Positions 15,539 through 27,234 are shown, counted from the first letter of the stretch. The stretch: DNA of 64,000 nt from Bugula neritina (GCA_964035545.1 OZ037766.1:6115722-6179721); one strand, 5' to 3'. Program-made: numbers and translations. Notes: generated from the letters alone by a model not told the origin.

Positions 15539-18500
15539 TTATGCGGGTTTCACTTGTAGGCGGATGCTTTGTTGATTGTCCAAACATTCTCTCAGCTTAT
15601 CTTCTGTCATCGTGAGTCTCTGCTCCAGTATAGAGACTGTCTGCAAAAATATAAATTATCTAGCTACTTTTTCTAATGAAAAATTTGTTAAATTATACAT
15701 CATATTAGCTCAAAAAGAATTAAATTGTATAGAAGACTGAGTAATATAAGGTTCTAAAGCAGAAAAGCCCTCTAGAAAGGAATGTGGCTTGAACAGAATA
15801 TTTCTCTATAGCTTTGATACTGTATAAAAATAGCATAGCTAGGTAAAAGTTCCCATCAGCTAGGTTTTTCCACAAAGAATGAAGCTAGCCAATTCATTGT
15901 AATGTAATTATCTCACAAGAGTGTACTATGGAAATAGGTATATAAAATTATACATTACTCTGTAATTTGAAAATATACAACTCGTGTTGTATGGAAAATC
16001 CTATTATAATGAAGCACTTAATGTAATGTCCTCAACTTAGTTCATCAAGTCAAGTACCAGTGTTACGTCAAGTACATGCGTTACAATATGGAGTACCTGT
16101 GTTATGTCAAGTACCTGTGTTATGATGTCAAGTACCTGTGTTATGATGTCAAGCTGTCCAACTATATGCTCGAGTGTTGCTGTCAGCTGATAAGGTATAT
16201 TCTGTGGCTCAGTTGGTTGTTTGAGTGGAGGAGACAGATCAGGTGTGCCAGTCTCTCCACGTCTAGCCCGGTCAGCGGAGGTCAGCTCAAGGTCACTAAG
16301 GGACGGTTGGTTAGGCACCCCATTGACTAATCTAGATGCACTTTGGACTCTAGGTGAGGAGTCACAATAGTCTCCAGCACCAGCAAACCTCTGTGATGAA
16401 GCAGAAGGCTACAGAATATTATAAGAGTTATCATCTCCTGTGACCCTTCAGATATGTAGATACACTAATTGCTAGGCATATGATTTCAGGCACACATTAA
16501 AATATGAACAAATCATGGCGATACTGGAGTCTAAACCTACACAGTGCCAACTCACTTAGCAGTTGGTCCACTAGACTACTGACTACCTTCAAACAAAGGC
16601 TGGATATAGAGCTATCTACACAGAACACCCATTAGCCTATACAATCTAATAGCCAGCTTTAGCTGTAATTGCATTCCACAAGCTACTACAGTTAGCACTG
16701 ATTCCACTAAAATATATGCTCTACACTGTTATACTTAGGACTTGTGTTTTAGTAAATTAAAGATCTACAACTCAAAGTAATAATCCTTGCATACAATGCT
16801 CACCTTTGGCCTAGAAAACAAAGAGGGGCCAACTTCCACCACACCTGGGTTATCATCCGTCATACTTCGCACCTGAGAATGGGCGTTTACCTAAAACAGT
16901 AGTGATGACTATTATTTAGCATGAGGTTTATTAATACCAACATTGTTATTTGAATGAAAATTTGCACTAATCTTGCTCTATATAAATTCATTTAGAAAAT
17001 TAACTGGTTTATTACAAGTAAAAGCCAACTAAAATAAAATTTTGTAACTTTATACATTTTAAACTAGTAAACACTACATAGCCAATATCTTGGAATAAGG
17101 ATAGATAACTCCATACCTTGACTGGACTAGACCTGGGCTCTGGACAGGTAGACAGTCTGGCTGATCTGGGTTCACTGGAAACTTTGTGAGCTTTCAGCAC
17201 TGCACTATAGTCTGTCTTGTCAAAGTTGGTCTTCCACACTAAACACTACAACACAGCGACATGCTGGACCAGCTGCACATTGCCACTAACAAAATTCACT
17301 TCATTCAACTGAACTAGTAATAAGTCACATCTATGTAAAGAAATGCACTCCACGCATTACATAGTAAATCATATTCACAGAGCAGCTACCTTCTCATCAG
17401 CTCCTCCAGTTGCAAAGTATTCGCCATTCCTTGAGAAGTTTGTCGCGGTGACCGAACCCTAAAAGTGTACACAGTTGAGTCACAGATTGTTCATATTCAA
17501 ACATTCAGTTATTACTACAATTTTAACTATAATAACTTCTAGTATAAATACATTTCTTAATATGAATACTCATACTGTCACTACAAGCGTTACAAGCTAC
17601 TTCAAACAGCCACTAGCAACTATCCCTACCAGAGCTCACTGTGCTTTATGCCACTGCAACATGCTTTATCAGAAGTAAATTAAAATTTGCTAGCTGCGCT
17701 AAGAAAGTTACCTTTACACATGTTACAGTATTACTAAGGCTCACGAACCTGGTGGCCATGCAAGGTATAGAAGAGTCGACCTTCTAGAAGATCAAACACT
17801 TTAATGGTGTTGTCATCTGACGCAGATATAAGAAAATTTCCAGAAGAATGAAACGCTACATCATTGACTGGAGCATTGTGGGCTACAAAAGATGCAACTT
17901 CGTCTCAAAATATTCTTAGCTGTATTTGAAATACATCAGATATATAATTAATTTGTACTGTTTTACATAATTTAGAAGATGGTTTGAAAGAAAATCAGAG
18001 AAGTGAAACGGAAATGAGAATAATTTGTGTTTCAACCATGTAATCAAAATGGATGAAATGTTTATGGTGACAGGAAACTGGCCAACTACTTCAACCAGAT
18101 CACCATCTGCTAGCACAAAGATACAGCTCCAGCTGGAGCATGCAGTACTCATTCATAAGATACTCTCTCTAACTGTCTAATGGAATGGAGACAGGCAAGG
18201 AAACACCTTTAATAGGCTAGAAGAATCACCTGTATAGTGTTGCAGCAATTTGTTGACTCGAATATCCCACACTTTGACTGTATTATCAGTGCTGCCGGCT
18301 GCCAGACACGTGCCACTAGGATGCCAGGCAACTTTATTCACATGTCTACAACACGACTACACCATTTATCCTTTCAATTAACAATAGAAAATTAATTTAT
18401 TTTTATTCTCTATCATTGCATTTAACAATATTATAAGAGAAATTAGAATGAGCCTAGAGCTGTCAGCATTCTACTAATGCCTAGCTACATCATAAGCTGA

Positions 18501-20190
18501 CTAGAGACATACCCCGCTGCCTCAAAGAAGGTGTGAACACACTCCTTGCTGTTCCTGTCCCACACCTTCACAGTTTTATCATCTGAACCAGAAACAAGAA
18601 GCCTGGAGTCTGGGGAGAATCTGGCTGAGCGCACCCAGTTCATGTGTTCATTCAGAGAAAACTGGAACTTCTGTCTGTGAGTGGACCAGACCTAGACAAT
18701 AACAAACCCATGGCTTAGAGAATACACAAACAGATGTCTTGCTTGAAAAACTTAGTCTGAAACATAAGAGAAGTTGACGTCATTGTCACTAATCCCACTA
18801 GTAATAAAAATGGAGAGCTGAATAGCTGAGTAACAAGCTAGATATCGTCTACATCAGACGGTGTATGTTTGCAGATTCACCTTAATAGTTTTATCATCAG
18901 ATGCTGTAGCCATGAACTGTCCATCGCAAGAGAAGTCCACACTCCTAACTGTAGCTGTGTGGGCCTTGAAAACCGTAGACTCTCCCTTACTGTAAACCAA
19001 ACAGCAATAAAACTGAGGCTTAGAATGTCCTCACACAGCGACACATGAGTTTTATAAGCTTGCTACATTTCCAACAATCAACAAGGAATACTTAGCAACA
19101 AACCGCATTCTCATTTCTAAAACCTAAACATGGTTACAGATTAATTCAACTTGGTGCACATCTCTTTTGAGATGGCTGATACAGTAAATAATTATATTCT
19201 GCTAATCATGATTTACTGTATTGAGAAAAAATATTAAATTAGATGACTTTTAGTGATGATAAAATAAAAAAACATACATTCACATGACACTTGCTTGCTT
19301 GAGGCTAGTAAAACTGGCATTAGGAAAAATAAATGCAACTAACTCACACGCTGGGTATCCACAGCCGAACAGTTTTATCTCTAGAACAAGAAGCTACCAG
19401 ATGTCCAGATGGTGAAAATCGAACGTCTGTTACAGCATCCTGCAAATGTATCTTTGGTAAAGGCGTTGAGTAAACAATTCTACAGCTTACATGTTTTGAT
19501 TGCAAATATACAAGTGCCTCTTCTCTAAGATTATTGTGAGTGACTTAATATATGCACACACGAGCGCACATACACACGTGCACACACACATACACGAAAG
19601 CAAACAACTACAATAATTAAAACAAAAAGTGAAACAAAAATTGAAACACAAAACAAACCTTGTGTCCAACAAATCGGTAAGCTCTGGTCTGTGGTTTGAA
19701 GTTCCAGATCATGAGACATGAATCCATGGATCCAGAAGCTAAATGCAGAGCACAAGTAAAGTTATTATCATAGTTTTGTAGAGCTTAACAAAAACCGGTA
19801 TGACGCGTGGTCATTGGAGATACAAGTAGCTACTATAATAACATAAATAAAAGAGTAAATTAGTCAAATATTTTTGGTCCAATTATATTATTATGCATAA
19901 CATTATACAGTTACAGTGATAAAATTTGTAAGTTTCGCATCAAAATTAGTTACTGCCCATATAATTACGTACCAAGTTGTTTCATATTGGGATTGAAATC
20001 CAAACTTGTTATTGTATCTCTGTGACCTTTGAAATTCCTTTCAAGAGTAGGGTCTTCCTGCATAACAAATATTCTAATGATCCATAAGCTATTATTTGTT
20101 ATTGAGAAAAAAGGGCAAAGATAATTTTATTTGATGCTTAAAAATCATAATGTTCGGATAAGTTAAAATACTTACTAAATTGGTCGTCAT
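15539..20190 (-). CDS. POC1: POC1 centriolar WD40 protein
   Basis: Thirteen coding exons on the minus strand: 20176-20190, 19973-20057, 19659-19738, 19348-19439, 18881-18989, 18513-18691, 18230-18345, 17749-17882, 17390-17458, 17117-17245, 16804-16890, 16136-16408 and 15539-15640; phases close to 489 residues (human POC1B 478). POC1 is a centriole and basal-body protein needed for centriole integrity and cilium formation. It has seven WD40 blades, with repeats such as [34 protein letters not shown] and RVNKLLQHY, and the family signature LLEGRL. A polar linker of about 130 residues follows, then the POC1 C-terminal motif [13 protein letters not shown] and [16 protein letters not shown], which forms a coiled coil. 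Exon 1 encodes only five residues; an acceptor-like CGCAG 17 bases upstream suggests a 5' noncoding exon. The donor of exon 12 sits in a tandem repeat (see separate entry). One gene here stands for vertebrate POC1A and POC1B. Confidence 0.96.
16046..16156 (-). repeat. Tandem repeat carrying the exon 12 splice donor of POC1
   Basis: On the minus strand a 21-base unit, GTACTTGACATCATAACACAG, follows exon 12 and is a near copy of the exon end plus donor. Intact exon-end/donor junctions (ACACAG then GTAC) occur with exon borders at 16136, 16115 and 16097, that is 21 then 18 bases apart, followed by more decayed units. All three donors keep the reading frame. Confidence 0.85.
19545..19605. repeat. 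CA-type microsatellite in POC1 intron
   Basis: Interrupted CA repeats with CG and TA interruptions lie in the intron between exons 3 and 4 of POC1. No function is suggested. Confidence 0.7.
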
Positions 20191-21222
20191 CTTTGCTTTA
20201 TATTTCCACCTGCGATATGCACAGAAAATTGTTTTACTGAAAATATAACAAACAAAAGAAATTAGAATATATATATAAAAAAATATCTAATTGATGTATT
20301 TGCTTGATTTAATAACAAAATTGCAAATAAAATCATTTTCACAGATACTAAATAAATGCTTAAAGACTCCAATTCAAAAAAGTAAAACATTTTTCGGTGG
20401 ATACAACAGGAATAATATTAAGTCAACAATACTGAAGTGCAATAAATACTGTTAATACTTGAGTTTTTAGCTTTGATTAATTAATACTTGCAGCACTTGG
20501 TATTTTAACTACTAAATGTGACAGTACTAGTAACAATAACATAACATATTTTAATTGAAATATTCAATATCATTATATAATTACAGCAGTATTTATGATC
20601 ATTTATTATAGTTGGTTGTAAATACTATAAATTAGTTTGGATAACAAACAGTCAGTTTAATATCAACATTTAGTTCTACTTAATACTGAATGTGACATTT
20701 AATTTAATATTGAGTGCATGATTTGTGTCATGATATTCTCATTCTAACTTTAGCAATAATAATCGTAATTATAATGTCATTCATACTGATACTTTGATAT
20801 GAAAATTAGTTGACAATATTAACCTGCTTGTTGTGAAAAGATCATTATTATCACTGGAATTGTAATTTAAATTTTTATATTTCTATATTTTAATCCCTTA
20901 TGTTGATCATTGATAATAATAGTAACTAAATTATTATAATCATGACGTAGAACCAAAATTTCTAGTTGAATCTAAACTTTACTTTGATGTTTGTGCTGGT
21001 CAGCGAGAATTCTTTATTTTCATTCCTAATTTTATCAAAACAATTTATCAATTATCAATAGGAATATGAACATGAATCATCATTATGATTACAAATAAAG
21101 GTATTTTTATTATTATAAACATGAACATGAAATTCAATTATCAACATAATTATATTTAAAATTAATTTTCAAAAGATCACTATCAGTATTGAGTTATATT
21201 CAGTTATCATCATAACAACTAT
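20191..21222. other. POC1 upstream region, AT-rich, no gene seen
   Basis: The region upstream of the POC1 start is AT-rich and contains no exon-like frame. It ends at the CTAT target site of the LTR element. Confidence 0.5.
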
Positions 21223-21436
21223 TGGAATGTAATGCGGTTTATAGTCTTTAGCAGATAACCTACAAGCTAACCTGAGGCGATTGGCTAACTGCCTTACAAG
21301 CATTCGGATTCCCTACCGGATTTCCTACCAGCTTGTACGGCTTGGATATTGGCTATTGCGAGAGTGAAAGTAAAAGTAAAGACTGCACGAGGGAACTCTT
21401 ACGCAGACTGTCGAGTAAGTAGGACCTTACATTTCA
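21223..21436 (+). repeat. 5' LTR
   Basis: 214 bp, begins TGGAATGTAATGCGG and ends ACATTTCA. It aligns without gaps to the 3' LTR. Confidence 0.93.
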
Positions 21437-21454
21437 TGGCGCAGTCGGCAGGAT
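21437..21454 (+). other. Primer-binding site, tRNA-Ser type
   Basis: TGGCGCAGTCGGCAGGAT directly follows the LTR. It is the reverse complement of an animal tRNA-Ser 3' end with CCA (the 3' arm ending CGACTGCG plus CCA), with one possible mismatch. tRNA-Ser primers are known from the 17.6/297 group of gypsy-like elements. Confidence 0.8.
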
Positions 21455-24400
21455 TGTAGACAGTCAACAGTGGAGAAGGAGTGAATAGTGGAGAAGAAAT
21501 AAAGAGTGGAGCAGAATCAAATAGTGGAGTTTGGAGAAGAATCAAATAGTGGAGAAGAGTGAATAGTGGAGCAGAATCAAATAATAAAGGGGAGACAAAC
21601 AGTGGTCGTGGAGAGTAACTATAAAAGCTTATTAAGTTATTTGAGATACATTTGTGACCAGTCGCGACAAAACCGGGGATGTGGCGGCGTTTATAAAGTG
21701 TAGTAAATGAAGGTTTAATTTGGAAATACTTAAATTTAAAATTAATTTCCAGTTTTTAGATTTTGAATTTTTCTAATACAAAAAAGTCCAAGGATTTCAA
21801 AAATCACACTTTCGTAAGCATTTGATGATTCCTTCAGCTCTAAAATTGCATTTAAAGTTGGTAACTAAGGCATTCAATTTTTTAAATGATGAAAAAATTG
21901 CGAAGTTATCAAGTAAAGAAAGAAGACAATTTTAGTCATTTTCATAGTTCGAGATTCTGCAGATTTATTTTTTATCAAATGGATTTAGCTTACACCTCTT
22001 TCTTCGCATTGTCAGAAGCATCGTATTTAAAATCGAAGGCTAGTTTTAGTTTTTCGTCGTGCTCCATCCAAAGTTAGCTTTTAAGTTACTGAGAGGTTTT
22101 GCCCTTTGGTGATAAATGCTAAACTTAATCTTTATCTTTAGCGTTCAAGCTTGAAAATCACAACAATACAGGTAATTATACTCAAAACCATCATTTACGC
22201 TACTAACTTAGAATTGTTGCCAGGATTATTTGTAGTTATCTTTTTATTAATATCCATACTGATACTGATAATATCACTAGGAGTATGTCTATTCTATACT
22301 AATAGTAATAACTATTTAAATGACTCTCACTATGACTCACAGTTTGAGGTACGGTTACTCATAATGATAATCATTCATGATTTACTGATACTGGTATTTG
22401 GCAGTAAAACCAAATGTAGCTCATTAATATTAATAGTATAACTTAAGTAATGATTAATAATTAAATTCACTATTTGAGTCTGACTCTGAGTTTCGCCTTA
22501 CTTACTTGACTTACTTGAAGATGCAATCACGTTAGACCACTAGATTAGCGTAAGCACTTGATACTCATACTGATAGTATTATATTTATTAATTTATTCTA
22601 TAGTTGATATTTAAATTTACATTGGAATTACTCTTAGTCTTAGTAACTTTTAGCCTCTGTCTTAGATTTTGTCAATACAGTTACTGATTACTATTACTAT
22701 TAACATTAGGCCTACCAGTCAAACTACCGGTTTCTTTTGTGATTTTTAAATTAGCTCAAAGTTTGATTTGAAATATAATGATAAAATCTTTATCACATTA
22801 TGCAGGCTTACAGTTACTGTCAAAACTCAATTGATAATCCTATTTATATTGATAAAAGCATCACCTATAACCAAAATTAAATGGTAAATGTGATTAAATG
22901 TAAATGAGTATAATGATGAAATATTAATGCGAGTTCATGGTGATTCTATAGTTGACTGACTTAGTTCTTCAGTAAGTTACTTTTAGTCTTATTTAGTGAG
23001 TAGTAACACTAACTGAATGCATAAATAGTCTAAGCTTTTTAATTTTATTATAAAGGATGAGCAAAAATTTATTCATATTTTAAAATAATTTATTGAATTC
23101 AAATCGATTTTATAGTAAATGTCTGTAATAGATTCAGTTGCACTTAGCTAGCTTTTTTACTCAATTAAATGCTTGAGTGGTTAATATAGTTATCGAAAGA
23201 CATTGCTTCAAAGTTGCCAATTGCAGATATGCTAGATATTCAAGTGCATAATGTGTAATTTTACTGATAATACTGTGTTAATGTAGAATAATCCGATATT
23301 CTGTACATTTTAGAAAGTGGACTTATGAGAGCATTAGAGTGAAGACTTATACCTACACAACTCTACTACCTATCAATCTAACACTTCTAATGTAGACACT
23401 CTGAATTTTGGCTTGCAAGGTTATGGCTTCTGCTTATTTCATTCATAAAAAGGTTTGCAGTCTTTTAATGATGTGCTTGAAAATTTTCAACAAATTTTTT
23501 AATTTAAATTGTTCTGTTTAATTCAATAAATTTAAATGTTGATAAAATGCAGGATGACAATTAACTGCTGCTATAGTAGTACCACAAGAGTGTTTAACCA
23601 ACTAAATTTTTATAATATAACTGCGTATAGTTTCTAATCAAACTACTGTTTTCTTTTGTTATTTAAAAAAGTCAACATTATACTTGCAGCTCTGGAATAG
23701 ACAATAGATAGGTAGATTGGCAGGATGGATGTCAAGTAACAGCATCTATAATTGCTAGAAAATCAGCTGATGATAGTGATGAAGCTTTTGCCACATACAT
23801 GATGTTATGTGTCCATACTCCGTAAACTCATATTATGAAGACCAAGGAAGTAGAAAGATGAAAAGTGCCTTTTTTGCAAAAACCGTAGAAGCTACCTAAT
23901 TTACTTTTCTTGATTAGAGTTAATTCAAGCATAATGATTGTATCCAGGCTGGATTTTTTTACTGCATTTAATTAGTTTTTTAAAATAATGTATTTGATTT
24001 TTTAAATGTGAATATTAATGCCTAATAAAACTCAAACGTTCTAATAGCTAATTTTATGTTTATATTTTCAACATCAATTGCTAAATTTAGTTGCCGTTAG
24101 AGATTATAAAGATATTTATGAATGAATCTCGAATGATCTCATAATAGTCAAATAATTTTCTCATAAGTGTTCTACTCATTAAGCAATAACTATGAAACAG
24201 CACAGCTCAATAGCTGCAGTTTGATATATTACACAATATATTAGAGGAGAGGAAGGTATTCAATGTATAACAGGAAGCAGCTGCCATTTTGTTTTATATG
24301 ACTTCCTGCTGACTTGGATGCCTAATTTAAATATCTCAACACACAAACTTGCTGAAACATCCTCTTCTTTGCTGGAATTGTTAAACCTTTCAATCATTAA

Positions 24401-25056
24401 ACAAAGTAAAAAGCAAATTGACAAATAAATTAGACAAAAAGTTTGGCGGCCATATTTGACCTAATTTTATGTTGAGGCAGCATGAAATTTAGTTTAACAG
24501 AAAGCCCAAACTTTCACAATTATTTCGGTACCAAATTTGTCACCATTCCTATTATACAAAGACCCGTTGCTAAGGCTTGTAAATTGTAAACAAATAATTC
24601 TCAACTTATTCTAGAGTTGCCAACTTTAAATGCGATTTTCTCGAAACAGTAATTTAGAAATTCTAAAAACGTTAAAGTTTTTAAATACTAATATCTCGAG
24701 TTCTATTTATGCTAGAGACTTCAAATAAAGTGCAAAATGTTTGAAAAAGTCTGCTCTATCACTTTATAGTAATAACTAGGTTTTCAACATTTTATATACA
24801 TCTCTTGTTTTGTGGTGCCAGGTCACATTTGTGGAGTTTAGTTTGTGTTATCAGTAGAGTAAGAGTAAGACTAAGAGTTAGTGGAGTGACAGTGAAATAT
24901 TAATATTATTATTTATAATTCGGTTAGAGTATTAGATTTGATAAATTCAAATTTAATATTAGGTTTAAGGATTAACAGGGTTATTAGTATAATTAAGCTT
25001 TCTGGTAGTGATAAATAAAATTTTAAATTTTATATCACGCTCACATTCAGATCATA
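21455..25056 (+). other. Long non-coding leader of the LTR element
   Basis: Starts with GTGGAGAAG/GAATCAAATA-type imperfect repeats (about 21465-21600), then AT-rich sequence with several stops in every frame. Small frames such as 22151-22441 have no recognisable family and look accidental. The length is unusual for a Gag leader; it may hold captured host sequence or remains of lost coding DNA. Confidence 0.55.
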
Positions 25057-26535
25057 ATGGCAACTAACACTAGGTTCACCGACCTCAATCGGTTTCCTAA
25101 GTTAGTTTTGAGCTCCGATAATCAGAGTGATTGTTTTAAGAAATGGTTGGTAAAATACAACCTGTCAGTTCGATTAGCAACCCTTGAAATGGGTACTGAA
25201 ATGCTGTCCAATATTGCAGTAAATAGATTTAGAGGTGAAGCTAAGTTTCTAGCTTTGCTCAATGCCATTGGAGATGAGGGTATTGATGTGTTACAATCTT
25301 CAGGATTTGATCTTGAATGGAATGATGATAATGCTCATAATGATGCTTTAAATTTGTTGAAAGGTCACTATGAGAAAACAGAAAATGTTCATGTGGCTTG
25401 GGTTAAGGCAGCAAATTTGTCTCAAACATGCGGCGAAGATGAGTTAGAGTATTTGCTACGTGGCGAGAAACATAGTAGAAATTTAGGATTTGTTGAAGGG
25501 GCTAATGTGGAAGACCTTAGACAAAGGTTTGCTATTAGTATGGCAGTAGTTGGTTTAAGAGATGAATATCTTAGAAGACAACTTATGCTTAATGAAAATA
25601 TCACTTGGAAAGCGTTGTCTGATATTTTGAAGACTAGGAATATTGCTAGAGAATCTGCTGCAATGGTTTCTGAGGTTAGATCTAGTAGTTCTAATTTGAA
25701 TAATAACTTTGCTAACATAGCTGAAGTTAGAACTAAGTCTGATAGAGTAACGGACAGAAGGTCATCTTACTATGATAATGATAGACATAAAGGTAGATAT
25801 AGTTCTAGAGATAGTAGTCGAGATTATTCTCGCCACAAGTCTCCAGACTATAGGAGTAGACATAGAGCTAGCAGTAATAGTAGTAGTAGCAGTTCAGACA
25901 GTTTATGTTATGTTTGTCATAAACCTGAGCATGTTGCTAGGAATTGTCTGAAAATAAGATGTTATGCATGTGGAAAACATGCCCACATAGCAAGAGACTG
26001 TAGAATGCGTAGGTCTTACAAGGACAAAGATTACTCTAGTAGAAGTAACTATAGAAGTCAAAGGAGTAGTAGCTCAGATAGAGAATGGTCAGTGGATAGT
26101 AACGATAGTTCTTCCTGGAGATCACCTAGAACTAGAGCTGTCAGCTCTAGTAAGGTTAGATTTATTGATAGTGAACCATACGATAGAGCTGAAACATGGA
26201 AACAGAATCTTAGTGTTAATGATAGAAATATTGAGTTTGTTTTAGATACTGGTGCAGATGTGTCTACAATTACTGAAGACACAAGTAAAACATTAGCACT
26301 TAAGCTTCACGAAAGTGATCGAGTTTTGAAAAGTGCCGACAACTCCCAGCTCTCAGTGTTAGGCAAAGCTGAGGTTGTTTTAAGAAGCAAGTTTAAGAAA
26401 ACAGTAACTAACCTGTATGTTATTAAAGGTTCTAAGTCTAATATACTAGGTTTGACGGAATTGAAGAACCATAGTCTGTTAACTGTAGTTAGCACTGAGG
26501 CTCAGTTGGTCTCTTGGAGAAATACATTGAAGTAG
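25057..26535 (+). CDS. Retroelement Gag-protease polyprotein
   Basis: A single 492-residue ORF within the LTR element. The first 220 or so residues are helix-rich and capsid-like. An Arg/Ser-rich linker follows, then two CCHC zinc knuckles of the form CX2CX4HX4C at residues about 284-297 and 302-315, the nucleic-acid-binding part of Gag. A second Arg/Ser-rich stretch leads into an aspartic protease domain with the catalytic motif DTGA at residue 397, preceded by FVL; a following LGL (residue about 467) could be the usual hydrophobic-Gly motif near its end. The ORF ends with TAG and no pol frame follows in any phase. The ATG at 25057 is preceded by stops. Intact reading frame with clear domain order suggests selection or recent descent. 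Family assignment within gypsy-like elements is not possible from this alone. Confidence 0.9.
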   Translation: MATNTRFTDLNRFPKLVLSSDNQSDCFKKWLVKYNLSVRLATLEMGTEMLSNIAVNRFRGEAKFLALLNAIGDEGIDVLQSSGFDLEWNDDNAHNDALNLLKGHYEKTENVHVAWVKAANLSQTCGEDELEYLLRGEKHSRNLGFVEGANVEDLRQRFAISMAVVGLRDEYLRRQLMLNENITWKALSDILKTRNIARESAAMVSEVRSSSSNLNNNFANIAEVRTKSDRVTDRRSSYYDNDRHKGRYSSRDSSRDYSRHKSPDYRSRHRASSNSSSSSSDSLCYVCHKPEHVARNCLKIRCYACGKHAHIARDCRMRRSYKDKDYSSRSNYRSQRSSSSDREWSVDSNDSSSWRSPRTRAVSSSKVRFIDSEPYDRAETWKQNLSVNDRNIEFVLDTGADVSTITEDTSKTLALKLHESDRVLKSADNSQLSVLGKAEVVLRSKFKKTVTNLYVIKGSKSNILGLTELKNHSLLTVVSTEAQLVSWRNTLK

Positions 26536-26619
26536 CAGTAGTGACTTCTAGCACTTAGTTATAGCTAGGGAAATTACCAGTGGGCGACCTAGGTCAAACA
26601 CCTGGTAAAGCGGATGCAC

Positions 26620-26785
26620 GGAAGTCCACCTTGGTGGCATGGTATTAGCCCACCCTGGGGGTGCTAAGGATGATCACTTCGGTGATCAAGTTCACGACCA
26701 CTCTGGTGGTCAGGTTATTGTCCACTCCGGTGGTTAGACTAAAGTCCACTTTGGTGGCAATTTTGGGAACCACTTTGGTGGTAAA
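26620..26785 (+). repeat. Array of six short stem-loops in the element's 3' region
   Basis: Self-complementary units CCAC-N4-GTGG occur at 26626, 26671 (TGATCACTTCGGTGATCA), 26696, 26722, 26746 and 26770, each closing a four-base loop TNNG-like (CTTG, TTCG, TCTG, TCCG, TTTG, TTTG); a looser one lies at about 26650. The TGATCAC/GTGATCA and GACCAC/GTGGTC stems differ by paired changes. Lies just after the gag-protease stop. Confidence 0.75.
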
Positions 26786-26874
26786 CCAGACTGTGTACTG
26801 TACATAGAGGTTGGTATTTTGTGTTATCAGGCTGATTGGTATTTTGGTGTTACTGCTCAGCCCAACAAACCACT

Positions 26875-27020
26875 CAGTTCCATGTGTTACTTTATACTGC
26901 TAAATTCCTCAAAGGGGAGCATGGAATATTATGTACTCAATTCCATGTTTTGCTTTCTATTAAATCCCCAAAAGGGGAGCATGGAATATTAAGTGGTTCA
27001 TCTCTATAAAAGGGAGGGCA
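26875..27020 (+). repeat. Duplicated 3' segment with three polypurine-tract-like sites
   Basis: A roughly 62-bp unit containing TTCCATG, then AAAGGGGAGCATGGAATATT, is present twice (purine runs at about 26911 and 26971). The real polypurine tract AAAAGGGAGGGCA (27008-27020) with the start of the 3' LTR gives a third match. Confidence 0.75.
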
Positions 27021-27234
27021 TGGAATATAATGCGGTTTATAGTCTTTAGCAGATAACCTACAAGCTAACCTGAGGCGATTGGCTAACTGCCTTACAAGCA
27101 TTCGGATTCCCTACCGGATTTCCTACCAGCTTGTACGGCTTGGATATTGGCTATTGTGAGAGTGAAAGTAAAAGTAAAGACTGCACGAGGGGACTCTAAC
27201 ACAGACTGTCGAGTAAGTCGAACGTTACATTTCA
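27021..27234 (+). repeat. 3' LTR
   Basis: 214 bp, begins TGGAATATAATGCGG and ends ACATTTCA. It is followed by CTAT, the repeated target site. Confidence 0.93.

Larger units (their letters stand above)
21223..27234 (+). mobile_element. Gag-protease-only LTR retroelement (Ty3/gypsy-like structure)
   Basis: A complete 6,012-bp element: two 214-bp LTRs (21223-21436, 27021-27234) starting TG and ending CA, flanked by the 4-bp duplication CTAT (21219-21222, 27235-27238). A primer-binding site follows the 5' LTR at once, and a polypurine tract precedes the 3' LTR. Between them lie a non-coding leader of about 3.6 kb, one ORF for Gag plus protease (25057-26535) and a 3' region of 485 bp. There is no room for reverse transcriptase, RNase H or integrase, so copying must rely on a partner element in trans. 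The LTRs differ at about eight of 214 sites (about 96 percent identity), so insertion is not very recent. The ORF is still intact. Confidence 0.9.

Noticed and set aside
16037-16135. Continuation of the POC1 exon 12 frame through the donor repeats
   Set aside because: It is readthrough of the repeat array. Homology places the main exon end at 16136; longer forms are noted only as possible isoforms.
22151-22441. 96-codon frame within the retroelement leader
   Set aside because: Hydrophobic low-complexity translation from triplet-word repeats; looks accidental.
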